A stretch of DNA of 64,000 nt from Corynebacterium terpenotabidum Y-11 (lineage in GTDB: Bacteria > Actinomycetota > Actinomycetes > Mycobacteriales > Mycobacteriaceae), in the NCBI RefSeq assembly GCF_000418365.1, contig NC_021663.1, forward strand, positions 1,984,001-2,048,000. Reading direction: 5' to 3'. Positions 36,688-46,639 of the stretch are shown here, piece after piece. Position 1 is the first letter of the stretch. The number at the start of each line of letters is the position of its first letter. The notes beneath the pieces were generated by a model. That model worked only from the letters and a program-made list of their open reading frames with translations, did not search any database and was not told the origin of the DNA. A program made the position numbers and the translations under genes.

Positions 36688-38938
36688 CATCGTCCTCCGA
36701 TCGGTACTCATCCATGTCCGCGGCCTCCTCGAGCGCCTTGCGGAGTTCCTCCTCGGTGAAGCCTTCGAATTCACCGTAGGCGTCCACCACGTTCATCGTG
36801 TCCATCACCTCGGAGACGACCGCGTCGTCCGCCGCATCCGCGGTGTCGTCTGTGTCGCCTGTGTCGCCTGTGTCGTCTGCCTCGTCCACATCGTCCACAT
36901 CGTCCACATCGTCCACATCGTCCACATCGTCCACATCGTCCACATCGTCCACATCGTCCACATCGTCCACATCGTCCACATCGACCACATCGACCACGTC
37001 GTCTGCGTCGTCCACGGCGTCCACGTCGTCTGCGTCGTCTACCTCGTCCAGGACCTCTGTGCCCTCTGCGTCCTCCGCCTCATCGAGCTCCGCCGGCACC
37101 ACCCCGTCCTCCGGGGCGGGGACGACCGTGACCGGCATCTCCGGCGGCTCAACGTGTACCGCCAGCGGCAGCGGCGAGGAACTGACCTCATCGCCCGGAA
37201 CAAGGGGCAGGGTCAGCCGGAAACAGGCGCCCACTGCCGGTTCGCCGGTGGCCTCCAGGCGTCCGCCGTGAAGCTGGGCGTCCTCCTTGGCGATGGCGAG
37301 GCCGAGACCCGTACCGCCGGTGCGCCGCTCACGGGACGGGTCTGCCCGCCAGAACCGGTTGAAGACGAGGTCCGCCTCGCCCGGGGTCAGGCCCACGCCG
37401 TGATCACAGACGGTCACCGCCAGGGCACCGTCCCCGGTGCGCATGGAGACGTCGACGGGGCGTCCTTCACTGTGGTCGATGGCGTTCGCCAGGAGATTTC
37501 GCAGGATGCGCTCGACACGACGGGAATCCACCGGCACACTGACCGGTTCCTCGGGAAGATCGAGCCGGATCGCGCAGCCGACCTCCTCGGCAATGGTCCT
37601 GACCTGCTCCAACGTGGACTTCACGACGCCGCGGACGTCGACGGTCTCCAGGGAGAGATTCGCGACGCCGGCATCGTGCCGGGAGATCTCCAACAGGTCA
37701 CCGAGCAACATCTCGAAGCGGTCCAGTTCGGAGATCATCAGTTCCGAGGCACGACGGGTCATCGGATCAAGATCCTCGGCGCTGTCGTGGATGAGGTCGG
37801 CCGCCATCCGCACGGTGGTCAGCGGGGTCCGCAGTTCGTGGGAGACGTCGGAGGTGAACTGCTGCTGCAGGGAACCGAAATCCTCGAGCTGGTGAATCTG
37901 GTGGGACAGGCTCTCCGCCATCTCGTTGAAGCTCATCGCCAGGCGGGCGACCTCGTCCTGTCCGTCGACGGCCATGCGTTCGCGCAGGTGTCCTGCGGCG
38001 AAACGTTCAGCAATGCGGGACGCGGTGCGCACCGGCACGGTGAGCTGTTGGGAGAAGACCCAGGCGATGACCACAAGCAGCACCATGAGGGCGACAGCTC
38101 CGGCGAAGAGCAGGCCGCGCATCAGGCCGAGCGTGGATTCCTCATTGTCCAAGGGCAGCACAAGGTACAGCTCGAGACCCTGGATATCGGACTCGACCGG
38201 GGTACCGATGATGAGTGCCTTGTAGGTCCCGGACGCCCGTTCGACGGTGGCGAACTGGTCGGCGACGCGGCCCTGCCGGACAAAGGTGCGGAGGCTCTCG
38301 GGGATCTGCTGCTGTTCGGGGGCGGAGACGTCCTGACCGTTGATGTCGGGGGCGATGACGACAGGCTCCACGACGGTACTGCTGCCGCCGGAGGTCTCAT
38401 CGGTGCCGCTGGTCTGTTCGGTGAGTGCGGCGCGGGCCGCGTTGATCCGCAGCTGAAGCGAGTTGGAGGTGTCCGAGGACCTGATCTGTTCCTCGACCGT
38501 GGCGCGGGCCTGGTCGATGGAGTTCATCGCCACATCGTGTTTCTCGTCGAGCAGCTGCTGGCTGACGAAGCTGGTCAGGACGAAGCCGAGGGCCAGGATG
38601 ACCACGAGGGACGACAGGAAGACGCTGCCGATGACGCGGGTCTGGATGGAGGTCCGCCACCGTTGGGACATCAGCACGCGGGCGCGGTGGAGGAAAATCC
38701 TCGGTCGACGGAGCAGCAACCGGATGGCTTCGGCGGGCCGGACCTCCTTCAGCTCGCCACGGGGAGCCCGGCGCGGGTCCTCTTTCTCACTGTGGTGGCG
38801 GTGGCTGGTGCGGCCTCGGGAGAAGGGCAGGATGGAACGCCCGAGCGACCGGCGCACCGGGTTCGTCGGGGTGGTGTCGGCATCGTCCGGAGTCTCGGTA
38901 CCGAGACCGGGGTCGGTGGGGTGTTCTTCGCTGATCAC
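36680..38938 (-). CDS. mtrB: Sensor histidine kinase MtrB with a long acidic repeat tail
   Basis: 752 residues. Two membrane helices (about 103-123 and 276-295) flank an extracytoplasmic sensor loop. HAMP follows (about 297-350), then the HisKA phospho-acceptor His367 in SDVSHELRTPL and the ATPase domain with N box NLLANAIDHSEG, G1 DHGVGL and G2 TGGTGLGLA. After about residue 580 the protein continues with an unusual acidic tail of about 160 residues containing a (VDD)n tract. A final conserved-looking segment (YGEFEGFTEEELRKALEEAADMDEY, in parts) closes it. MtrB phosphorylates MtrA to control cell wall growth and division. Start GTG 38938, 13 nt after mtrA. Confidence 0.94.
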   Translation of the reverse strand: MISEEHPTDPGLGTETPDDADTTPTNPVRRSLGRSILPFSRGRTSHRHHSEKEDPRRAPRGELKEVRPAEAIRLLLRRPRIFLHRARVLMSQRWRTSIQTRVIGSVFLSSLVVILALGFVLTSFVSQQLLDEKHDVAMNSIDQARATVEEQIRSSDTSNSLQLRINAARAALTEQTSGTDETSGGSSTVVEPVVIAPDINGQDVSAPEQQQIPESLRTFVRQGRVADQFATVERASGTYKALIIGTPVESDIQGLELYLVLPLDNEESTLGLMRGLLFAGAVALMVLLVVIAWVFSQQLTVPVRTASRIAERFAAGHLRERMAVDGQDEVARLAMSFNEMAESLSHQIHQLEDFGSLQQQFTSDVSHELRTPLTTVRMAADLIHDSAEDLDPMTRRASELMISELDRFEMLLGDLLEISRHDAGVANLSLETVDVRGVVKSTLEQVRTIAEEVGCAIRLDLPEEPVSVPVDSRRVERILRNLLANAIDHSEGRPVDVSMRTGDGALAVTVCDHGVGLTPGEADLVFNRFWRADPSRERRTGGTGLGLAIAKEDAQLHGGRLEATGEPAVGACFRLTLPLVPGDEVSSSPLPLAVHVEPPEMPVTVVPAPEDGVVPAELDEAEDAEGTEVLDEVDDADDVDAVDDADDVVDVVDVDDVDDVDDVDDVDDVDDVDDVDDVDDVDDVDEADDTGDTGDTDDTADAADDAVVSEVMDTMNVVDAYGEFEGFTEEELRKALEEAADMDEYRSEDDDD
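36882..36980 (-). repeat. Tandem 9-bp repeat inside mtrB (11 perfect copies)
   Basis: TCGTCCACA repeated 11 times without error on the plus strand, followed by two variants (TCGACCACA, TCGACCACG). Read from mtrB it encodes a Val-Asp-Asp tract. Because the unit is 9 bp, copy-number change would lengthen or shorten the tail without frameshift. Confidence 0.95.
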
Positions 38939-38951
38939 GGCACCGACCAGC

Positions 38952-39626
38952 CTATTCGCCCGTCTTGTATCCCACGCCACGGACTGTCTGGATGATCACC
39001 GGGTTGTCCGGGTCCTTCTCCACCTTGGACCGCAGTCGCTGGATGTGGACGTTGACCAGGCGGGTGTCACTGTTCTTGCGGTAGCCCCAGACCCGTTCCA
39101 GCAGCTCCTCGCGGGAGAAAACCTGCCGGGGGCGGGACGCCAGGGTCGCGAGCAGCTCAAATTCGATGGGGGTGAGCTGGATCGTCCGGCCGTCACGGCT
39201 GACCTGGTGGCCGCCGAAGTCAATGGTGACATCGCCGACGGTGGCCGTGTCCGGGGTGCCCTCGGGGATCCGTCGCAGCCGGGCGCGGACGCGGGCGACG
39301 AGCTCCTTCGGCTTGAAGGGCTTGGGGACGTAGTCGTCGGCCCCAGATTCGAGACCGAGGACGACGTCGACCGTGTCCGTCTTGGCGGTGAGCATGACGA
39401 TCGGGACAGCGGAGAACTCGCGGACGGACCGGCAGACATCGACGCCGTTCATCCCGGGAAGCATGAGGTCGAGGAGGATGAGGTCGGGGTGCTGATGCTG
39501 GGCGGCCTCCACGGCCTCGGCCCCGTCCCCGACGGTGACGGTATCGAACCCCTCGCCCTGCAGGACCATGGTCAGCATCTCGGAGATCGCAGGGTCGTCG
39601 TCAACGACGAGAATCTTGGCAGCCAT
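38952..39626 (-). CDS. mtrA: Response regulator MtrA (OmpR/PhoB family)
   Basis: 224 residues. Receiver domain with acidic pocket (DDD at 9-11), phospho-acceptor Asp53 in LILLDLMLPG, and Thr/Lys switch residues (LTAKTD, PKPFKP). A C-terminal winged helix ends VIIQTVRGVGYKTGE. MtrA is the essential regulator of cell wall, osmotic and division genes in mycobacteria and corynebacteria. First gene of mtrA-mtrB-lpqB-comF. No Shine-Dalgarno is evident before the ATG. Confidence 0.96.
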   Translation of the reverse strand: MAAKILVVDDDPAISEMLTMVLQGEGFDTVTVGDGAEAVEAAQHQHPDLILLDLMLPGMNGVDVCRSVREFSAVPIVMLTAKTDTVDVVLGLESGADDYVPKPFKPKELVARVRARLRRIPEGTPDTATVGDVTIDFGGHQVSRDGRTIQLTPIEFELLATLASRPRQVFSREELLERVWGYRKNSDTRLVNVHIQRLRSKVEKDPDNPVIIQTVRGVGYKTGE

Positions 39627-39698
39627 AGTTCACCAGTCTGTCACACCGGGCCCGGTCAGTGGGTACAGATGGTGCCACAGGCGGTGGCGACCCCCGGC

Positions 39699-40367
39699 TC
39701 AATCCTCCGTGAGCGCGTCGACCACCGCGTCCGCCAGCTCAGCGAGCTGCGCGTCCAGCGCGGAGCGCTCCCCCGAATTGTCCAGCCTCAGCCACGGGGA
39801 TATCCACGACATTTCCGCCAGTGCGCGGTACGCCGCCAACGTCCGGGCCTGCAGACCACCGTCCGCCTCGTAGGCGTCCGGAGCGCGGGTCCCGTCCTGT
39901 GCGGCACGGGCGGCAACCCGCTGCGAGGTCACCGAGTCGGGCACATCCACCAGCACCTGCAGATCCGGCACGGGCGCCCCCAACTGCCCGAACTCCAGGT
40001 CCGCGACCCAGTCCACCACTTCCGACGACGTGGCGTCCTGCGACAAGCGGGCGGCGGAATACGCCGCATTCGAGGCGACCCACCGGTCCAGCAGGACCAC
40101 ATACCCGTCCCCGTCGAAACTCGTGAGATCCTCAGCGACCTCCGCCCGGTCCAGGGCGAACAGTGTCGCCATGCCGTAGACGGAATCCACCAGGTCACCC
40201 ATGCCGCCGTGCAGCGCTGCCGATGCCAGCTGCGCGTGCACCGAGGCGTCGTACCGGGGGAAGCCCAGCCGGGCGACCGGGATCTCCCGGGAGATCAGCT
40301 CCTCCTCCAGAGCAGTGACGAGAGTGTTCTTGCCGGCACCGTCGATGCCTTCGAAGGCGATGATCAC
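39699..40367 (-). CDS. tmk: Thymidylate kinase
   Basis: 222 residues. Walker A FEGIDGAGKNT, the DRW/Y-type motif LLDRWVASNAAYSAA, and a later basic LID-like segment. Phosphorylates dTMP to dTDP. It follows sahH by 15 nt and precedes mtrA, the conserved actinobacterial order. The lysine-to-asparagine change next to the P-loop Ser/Thr position (GKNT) is common in actinobacterial enzymes. Confidence 0.94.
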   Translation of the reverse strand: MIIAFEGIDGAGKNTLVTALEEELISREIPVARLGFPRYDASVHAQLASAALHGGMGDLVDSVYGMATLFALDRAEVAEDLTSFDGDGYVVLLDRWVASNAAYSAARLSQDATSSEVVDWVADLEFGQLGAPVPDLQVLVDVPDSVTSQRVAARAAQDGTRAPDAYEADGGLQARTLAAYRALAEMSWISPWLRLDNSGERSALDAQLAELADAVVDALTED

Positions 40368-40382
40368 GCGTGGGACCCCGGA

Positions 40383-41897
<1,515 letters not shown>

Positions 41898-41933
41898 GGG
41901 TGGAGGTGCTCCTTCAAGTCAGCGGGACGGTGG

Positions 41934-41970
41934 CCGTCGTGACCGCGGAAGGACGCGGTGGTCGCGACGG
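41934..41970 (-). promoter_or_regulatory. Structured 5' leader upstream of sahH
   Basis: On the sahH mRNA CCGTCG pairs with CGACGG (outer 6 bp) and ACCGCG with CGCGGT (inner 6 bp), with a small internal loop between. It lies between the presumed promoter and the start codon. SAH riboswitches occur before ahcY/sahH genes in some bacteria, but I could not match their conserved core here. Confidence 0.35.
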
Positions 41971-41988
41971 CTCACGACAACTCCGTCC

Positions 41989-42016
41989 ACCCTATCGCGG
42001 AGCCGTTCAGCTCAAC
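41989..42016 (-). promoter_or_regulatory. Candidate sahH promoter
   Basis: -10 TAGGGT (41989-41994 on the minus strand) with a TTGAGC-like -35 about 15 nt upstream, inside the 3' end of the DUF4259 gene. The predicted transcript would carry the structured leader. Confidence 0.4.
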
Positions 42017-42378
42017 GCCTCGACATAGGTTTCCAGCCCGTCGGGGGCGTCCTCCCCGGTGGCGTCGAGATGCCCGTCGAGCACCTGGAGCGCGACCTCC
42101 TGGAAACTGTCGGGACAGGCACCGATGTGGGAGCGGATCAGCGGATGGTCGTCGGCGACCTCGGCCGATGTGAAGGGCGCCCCCGCCCAGATGGCGGCGA
42201 CGGTGGCCGCGCACAGTCCGGTCGTGTGGTCGGCGTCCCCGGGGGTTGCGTGGTTCAGGGCGACGGTGCAGGCGTCCTGCAACGCCCGCACAAGGTCACG
42301 CTCGTCAAGTTCATCGCATTCCACGAGGAAGTCCACGTTGTTCTCGTCAGCGAAGACGGTGTCGTCCCAGGTACTCAT
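42007..42378 (-). CDS. DUF4259 domain protein, unknown function
   Basis: 123 residues, acidic, cytosolic. Starts STWDDTVFADENNVDFL and contains ATVAAIWAGAPFTSAEVADDHPLIRS, typical of DUF4259, a small family predicted to bind ligands or act in toxin immunity; no experimental role is known to me. AGGA lies 7 nt before the ATG. It lies upstream of sahH with a gap of 109 nt. Confidence 0.75.
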   Translation of the reverse strand: MSTWDDTVFADENNVDFLVECDELDERDLVRALQDACTVALNHATPGDADHTTGLCAATVAAIWAGAPFTSAEVADDHPLIRSHIGACPDSFQEVALQVLDGHLDATGEDAPDGLETYVEALS

Positions 42379-42475
42379 CGCAGGTCCTTTTCCATCGGTC
42401 GGTCAGGCGTCACTCTTAGGGACCAGAGTAGCCGCGGGTGAGGTCCGCGCGGGGTGACAGACAACACGACGGCAA

Positions 42476-42491
42476 GTCACAGTTCCGTAAC
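42476..42491 (+). promoter_or_regulatory. Candidate MtrA box (GTCAC-N6-GTAAC)
   Basis: GTCAC (42476-42480) and GTAAC (42487-42491) form a direct repeat with 11-nt period, the pattern reported for MtrA sites in several actinobacteria. It lies upstream of the envelope protein gene, with mtrA itself 3 kb away. Confidence 0.4.
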
Positions 42492-42518
42492 GATTGCGCC
42501 GCAATACCATCGAGAATG

Positions 42519-42534
42519 CGTGATCAATCTCACA
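42519..42534 (+). promoter_or_regulatory. Candidate GlxR (CRP-type) operator
   Basis: CGTGATCAATCTCACA matches the GlxR/CRP consensus TGTGANNTANNTCACA except for the first base and one centre base. Its centre is about 62 bp before the start point predicted from TATAAC at 42577-42582, a classic class I activator position. Confidence 0.55.
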
Positions 42535-42576
42535 TGACGGTCGCGCGACCTGCTGAATCTTCGTGCTACCGTGGAT

Positions 42577-42582
42577 TATAAC
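42577..42582 (+). promoter_or_regulatory. -10 box TATAAC for the envelope protein gene
   Basis: TATAAC with start expected near 42589, leaving a leader of about 70 nt that contains AAGGAG at 42645-42650. Confidence 0.45.
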
Positions 42583-42661
42583 GTGATCATTTCGTGATCT
42601 TTCCGCCGAGAGATCCCGGACAGAGCCCGCCAGGGTCAAGAGACAAGGAGCGTGATCGAGG

Positions 42662-43354
42662 ATCAACTCGACCGACCCGCAGAACGACGGATACGCACTC
42701 ACCCCGGAACCAGAACCCGGGACCACCACCGACACCTCCACCGCCCACCACGAGGAACTGCTGCGCAGAGAGGCGGTCAAGACCCGCCGCGGCAACCGGG
42801 TCGTCGCCCGCTTCGCCGTGGTCGGCTTCGTCGTCGCACTCGCCGTCGGTGTGATCACCTGGCACAATTTCGTGCCCGCCCGAGAGGTGCTGTCCTCCGA
42901 TGACGTCGTGAGCTCCTCCGTCGATTCCGCAATAGCCTCCGCGTCCCGGTCCGGCCCCACCTCCGCGCTGTCCATGAGCACCCCCGACGAACGCCCGGAG
43001 ATCCCCGACCCGGTGCACAACGGTGGCGTGGCCGTGCTCAGCGAAGACCCCTACCTGCCACCGAACGCCTGGAACGGCGGCGACGACCTGCAGCCCACCG
43101 CCGGGAACACCGGAACGACTGCGGCGACCCCCACCCCTGAGCAGACCCCCGGAAGCACCATCGGGCAGGACCTGCCGATCCCGACCATCCCAGGACTCCC
43201 CACCGTGCCGGAGCCCCCCACGCCGACCCTCCCCTCGGGATCCTCGGGGCCAGAGACCACCACGGACACCACGCTCCCGTCCGACACCGGAACTGCGGAG
43301 ACCCCGCCGGTCAGCCCGGACCAGTCCGAGCCGACGGAAACCACCGCCGGCTGA
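42662..43354 (+). CDS. Single-pass membrane protein with Pro/Thr-rich extracellular tail; non-standard start
   Basis: About 230 residues if translation begins at ATC 42662; 178 residues from the first canonical start, GTG 42818. The frame is open back to a stop at 42653-42655 and has strong GC-rich third positions throughout, so the upstream part looks coding. It reads as a polar, acidic cytoplasmic segment, then RREAVKTRRGNR, then a membrane helix (about 47-67 in the long form). After that comes an extracellular part dominated by Pro/Thr/Ser/Glu (PTPEQTPGS, PPTPTLPSGSS). AAGGAG lies 11 nt before the ATC. No domain recognised; likely envelope associated. Preceded by candidate MtrA and GlxR sites. 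Confidence 0.6.
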   Translation: MNSTDPQNDGYALTPEPEPGTTTDTSTAHHEELLRREAVKTRRGNRVVARFAVVGFVVALAVGVITWHNFVPAREVLSSDDVVSSSVDSAIASASRSGPTSALSMSTPDERPEIPDPVHNGGVAVLSEDPYLPPNAWNGGDDLQPTAGNTGTTAATPTPEQTPGSTIGQDLPIPTIPGLPTVPEPPTPTLPSGSSGPETTTDTTLPSDTGTAETPPVSPDQSEPTETTAG

Positions 43355-43366
43355 ACAGCTCTCCGG

Positions 43367-44578
43367 TCAACCGACGGTGGCGATGAAGGTCCGGCCGAGT
43401 GAGGTGACGCCGACCGTGCTCCCGACATCCGCCGGAACCCACACCGCCTGCCCCGGACGCAACTGCACCGGCGCAGTCTCCTGCGTCATCCCCGACAGCT
43501 CCGCACCGCCCGTCGCCACCAGCACCACCGCCGGGCCGGTGACCGGGGTGGTCTGGTCGCGGTCCACCTCCTGCAGGGCGAAGTCCGGGACAGGCACGTC
43601 GAACCTGCCGGCAGCGTCCCGGCGACACACCGGATCAACCACCGGGGAGAAATCCATCACCCGCATCAGCTCGGGCACGTCGACGTGCTTGGTGGTCAAC
43701 CCACCACGCAGCACATTGTCCGAGTTCGCCATGATCTCCACACCCGTGCCGCGCAGGTAGGCGTGCAGGTTACCGGCGTCGAGGTACACCGCCTCCCCCG
43801 GCTGTAGCACCACATGGTTGAGCAGCAGGGAGATCAGCACGCCGGAATCCCCCGGATACTGCTCCGCGAGATCCACCGCGACACCCGCGGAGCCCCGCAT
43901 CCAGTCCGCGGTCCGCGGATCGGCGGCAAGTTCCCGGCACCGGTCAGCCGTAGCGCTGACCAGATCGATCTTCGACGCCGACGGCAGAGAGATCCAGGTC
44001 GTCACCAGTGCCCGCAGGTCGTCGGCGTCCGACCCGGAGCCGAGCAACGCCGTGGTGCGTTCCAACCCCGGGACCGCCAGCGCCGTCAACAACTCACGGC
44101 TGCGCGACAACGGCCGGAACCCGGTGAGCGCCTCGAACCGGGTGAGCGCGACCAGCAGCTCCGGCTTGTGGTTGTCGTCCCGGTAGTTGCGGTGCGCGGC
44201 AGTCAGCGGGATACCCGCCGCATTCTCCCGGGCGTACCCTTCCTCCGCCTGACGCTTCGTCGGGTGCGCCTGCAGACTCAGGGCCTGGTCTGCGGCGAGC
44301 AATTTCAGCAGGAACGGCAGACGGTCACCGGCACGGTCCGGGCCGAGCTGACCCGCAGGGTCGCCGGAGATGACGTCGAGGAGGGAGCGGTCCGTCCCGG
44401 TGATTCTGCTCGGGGCCGCCGGATGGGCCCCGAACCACATCTCCGCCTCCGGATGCTCGGTGGGCAGCGGACGCCCGGTGAGTTCCGCCAGTGCGGTTCG
44501 AGAGCCCCATGCGTAGTTCCGCACGGTGCCGTCGATCCGCAGGACGGGGTCGGTGGCCGGTAGCGGAGAGTCTGCCAT
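43367..44578 (-). CDS. manA: Mannose-6-phosphate isomerase, class I
   Basis: 403 residues. Zinc and substrate motifs: GAHPAAPS, QAHPTKRQAEEGYARE, NHKPELLVALTRFEAL and the late DAGNLHAYLRGTGVEIMANSDN segment. Interconverts fructose-6-phosphate and mannose-6-phosphate, feeding GDP-mannose for lipoglycans and mannosylated proteins. ATG 44578 with AAGGG 9 nt upstream; 12 nt after pmmA. Operon DUF3499-pmmA-manA as in Rv3255c-Rv3258c. Confidence 0.94.
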   Translation of the reverse strand: MADSPLPATDPVLRIDGTVRNYAWGSRTALAELTGRPLPTEHPEAEMWFGAHPAAPSRITGTDRSLLDVISGDPAGQLGPDRAGDRLPFLLKLLAADQALSLQAHPTKRQAEEGYARENAAGIPLTAAHRNYRDDNHKPELLVALTRFEALTGFRPLSRSRELLTALAVPGLERTTALLGSGSDADDLRALVTTWISLPSASKIDLVSATADRCRELAADPRTADWMRGSAGVAVDLAEQYPGDSGVLISLLLNHVVLQPGEAVYLDAGNLHAYLRGTGVEIMANSDNVLRGGLTTKHVDVPELMRVMDFSPVVDPVCRRDAAGRFDVPVPDFALQEVDRDQTTPVTGPAVVLVATGGAELSGMTQETAPVQLRPGQAVWVPADVGSTVGVTSLGRTFIATVG

Positions 44579-44590
44579 AAACGCCACCCT

Positions 44591-45979
44591 TCAGCCCCGG
44601 ATGACCGCGAGTGCCTTGTCCACGATCTCGGTGATCCGCTCACCGGTCGGAGCCTCCACGTTGAGGCGCAGCAGCGGTTCGGTGTTGGACGCCCGGATGT
44701 TGAACCAGGAGCCGTCGGAGAGTTCGACGGTCACCCCGTCGAGATCGTCGGAGGACAGGGACTCGTCGGCGAAGGCCTCGACCACCGCAGCGGTCCGACC
44801 GGCCTGATCATCGACCTGGGAGTTGATCTCCCCGGACGCCTCGTACCGCGAGTAGCTCTTCTTCAGTTCCGACAGCGGCTTGTCCTGGGCACCCAGGGTC
44901 GCCAGCACGTGGAGGGCGGCGATCATCCCGGAATCCGCGTTGAAGAAGTCGGAGAAGTAGTAGTGGGCGGAGTGCTCCCCACCGAACACGGCGTTCTCCT
45001 CGGCCATCCTCGCCTTGATGAAGGAATGGCCGACGCGGGTCCGCACCGGCGTCCCGCCGAGCTCACGGACCAGCTCCGGGACAGCCTTCGAGGTGATGAG
45101 GTTGTGGATGATCGTGGCGCCGGGGTTGGCGGCCAGGTAGCGCTCGGCGATCATGCAGCAGATCGCCGACGGGCTCACCGCGTCACCCAGCTCATCGACG
45201 ATGAAGCAGCGGTCGGCGTCCCCGTCAAAGGCGATACCGATGTCCGCACCCTTCTCCACGGTGAACTTCTGCAGGTCCACGATGTTCTTCGGGTCCAGCG
45301 GGTTCGCCTCGTGGTTGGGGAAGGTGCCGTCGAGCTCGAAGAAGAGGTCGTGGACGGTCAGGGCCTCCTCGGTGCTGAGCACCGAGGGGACGGTGAGACC
45401 GCCCATGCCATTGCCGGCGTCCACCGTGACGGTCAGCGGGCGGATCCCGTCGAGCGGCACGAGAGACTTCAGGTAGCTTGCGTAGTCACCGAGGACGTCC
45501 TTCGTGGAGACCGAGCCGGTGGCACCGTCATAGGCGGGGACACCGTCGATGAGCATGTCGACGATCTCGGTCAGACCGGAATCCTGACCGACCGGCCGGG
45601 CACCGGCACGGCACAGCTTGATGCCGTTGTATTTCGCCGGGTTGTGCGAGGCGGTGAACATCGCACCCGGGCAGTTCAGCGCACCGGAGGCGTAGTACAG
45701 CTCGTCGGTGGAGGTCAGTCCCAGCTGGATCGCATCGAGCCCCTGAGACGTCACGCCAGCAGCGAAGGCATCCGACAGCTCCGGGGAGCTGGGGCGCATG
45801 TCGTGACCGATGACCACGGTGGTGGCCCCCTCGGCGCGCATGAGGTGGCCGAAGGCGGCGCCGGTGTCGTGGACAAGCTCGGCGTCGATGCCTTCACCGA
45901 CGACTCCCCGGACGTCGTACGCCTTGACGACGGAGCTCAGGAATTCACGGGTGCGGGGGGACGGTGTCGTTGACGTCAT
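44591..45979 (-). CDS. pmmA: Phosphomannomutase / phosphoglucomutase
   Basis: 462 residues, four-domain alpha-D-phosphohexomutase. Phosphoserine loop TASHNPAKYNG, metal loop DGDADR, sugar loop GEHSAHYYF and a C-terminal phosphate-binding SNTEPLLRLNVEA. Converts mannose-6-phosphate to mannose-1-phosphate. It lies between DUF3499 and manA on the same strand. Symbols manB and pmmA are both used in the genus. Confidence 0.94.
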   Translation of the reverse strand: MTSTTPSPRTREFLSSVVKAYDVRGVVGEGIDAELVHDTGAAFGHLMRAEGATTVVIGHDMRPSSPELSDAFAAGVTSQGLDAIQLGLTSTDELYYASGALNCPGAMFTASHNPAKYNGIKLCRAGARPVGQDSGLTEIVDMLIDGVPAYDGATGSVSTKDVLGDYASYLKSLVPLDGIRPLTVTVDAGNGMGGLTVPSVLSTEEALTVHDLFFELDGTFPNHEANPLDPKNIVDLQKFTVEKGADIGIAFDGDADRCFIVDELGDAVSPSAICCMIAERYLAANPGATIIHNLITSKAVPELVRELGGTPVRTRVGHSFIKARMAEENAVFGGEHSAHYYFSDFFNADSGMIAALHVLATLGAQDKPLSELKKSYSRYEASGEINSQVDDQAGRTAAVVEAFADESLSSDDLDGVTVELSDGSWFNIRASNTEPLLRLNVEAPTGERITEIVDKALAVIRG

Positions 45980-46040
45980 GGGAGGTCACTCCTTGGGTGT
46001 TGGGGATCATCGGTGAGGGAGAGGGGTGTGTGGGAAGAAT

Positions 46041-46535
46041 TCAGTCGGCATCCTGCACCGCGTGGAGATGACGGGGCGGGGTGTGGCGGGGCAGATTCCC
46101 GCGGGACGGGTGCCGACCACTGGGGTGGGGCACATCCTCACGCCGGATGATCCGCGCCGCCGGGGTCGGCGGATGGACGACGCCCGGGGCCACCGGGTCG
46201 CCGGCGCCCGGGTCTCCCGCGTCCGCCACCGCCTCCAGTGCCTCGGCCAGGACCTGCAGTTCTTCGTCAGTGAAGTCGCTCGTGTCTGCGGTACCACCGT
46301 CCAGCATGCCCGGCACACCGGTCGCGGCCTCGTCCTCACGGACGAGATCCCACCCGGAGGGCACGGTCAACCGTTCGACATGCCGACCACAGAGGTCCCA
46401 GCTGTGCGGGTCCACTCCGGGGCCGAGCGGGGTCACCGTCGCCCGGCTCGCCCGGTAGTTGTAGCGCAGGGTAGCTACGGCCGGGGCACGGCAGCCGGGA
46501 CGGGAACACTGTCGGTAGTCAGTCACGGAGGACAT
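46041..46535 (-). CDS. DUF3499 family protein with Cys pairs
   Basis: 164 residues. The N-terminus has CSRPGCRAPAVATLRYNYRASRATV (in parts) and a later CGRHVERL, giving a likely zinc ribbon; the rest is acidic and variable. DUF3499 (Rv3258c) is conserved between pmmA and whiB2 in actinobacteria; function unknown. ATG 46535 has AAGGGGG 7 nt upstream. Divergent from the metallopeptidase-like gene. Confidence 0.82.
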   Translation of the reverse strand: MSSVTDYRQCSRPGCRAPAVATLRYNYRASRATVTPLGPGVDPHSWDLCGRHVERLTVPSGWDLVREDEAATGVPGMLDGGTADTSDFTDEELQVLAEALEAVADAGDPGAGDPVAPGVVHPPTPAARIIRREDVPHPSGRHPSRGNLPRHTPPRHLHAVQDAD

Positions 46536-46626
46536 TTTAGCCCCCTTCGTCCCTCCCGTGCCGGACCACCGTCGCCCGTCGTGTTTCGCCCGCCTGTCGC
46601 ACCCGGATGGCACGGGTCCCGGGGAC

Positions 46627-46632
46627 TACGAT
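46627..46632 (+). promoter_or_regulatory. -10 box TACGAT, leaderless-type promoter
   Basis: TACGAT ends 7 nt before ATG 46640. Confidence 0.45.
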
Positions 46633-46639
46633 CAGGGCC

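Noticed and set aside
36882-36980. Tandem repeat as a CRISPR or iteron array
   Set aside because: Units are directly adjacent, without spacers, and in frame with mtrB.
36578-38995. Open frame opposite mtrB encoding a Val-His-Ile repeat
   Set aside because: The repeat peptide is just another frame of the 9-bp repeat; MtrB is the real product.
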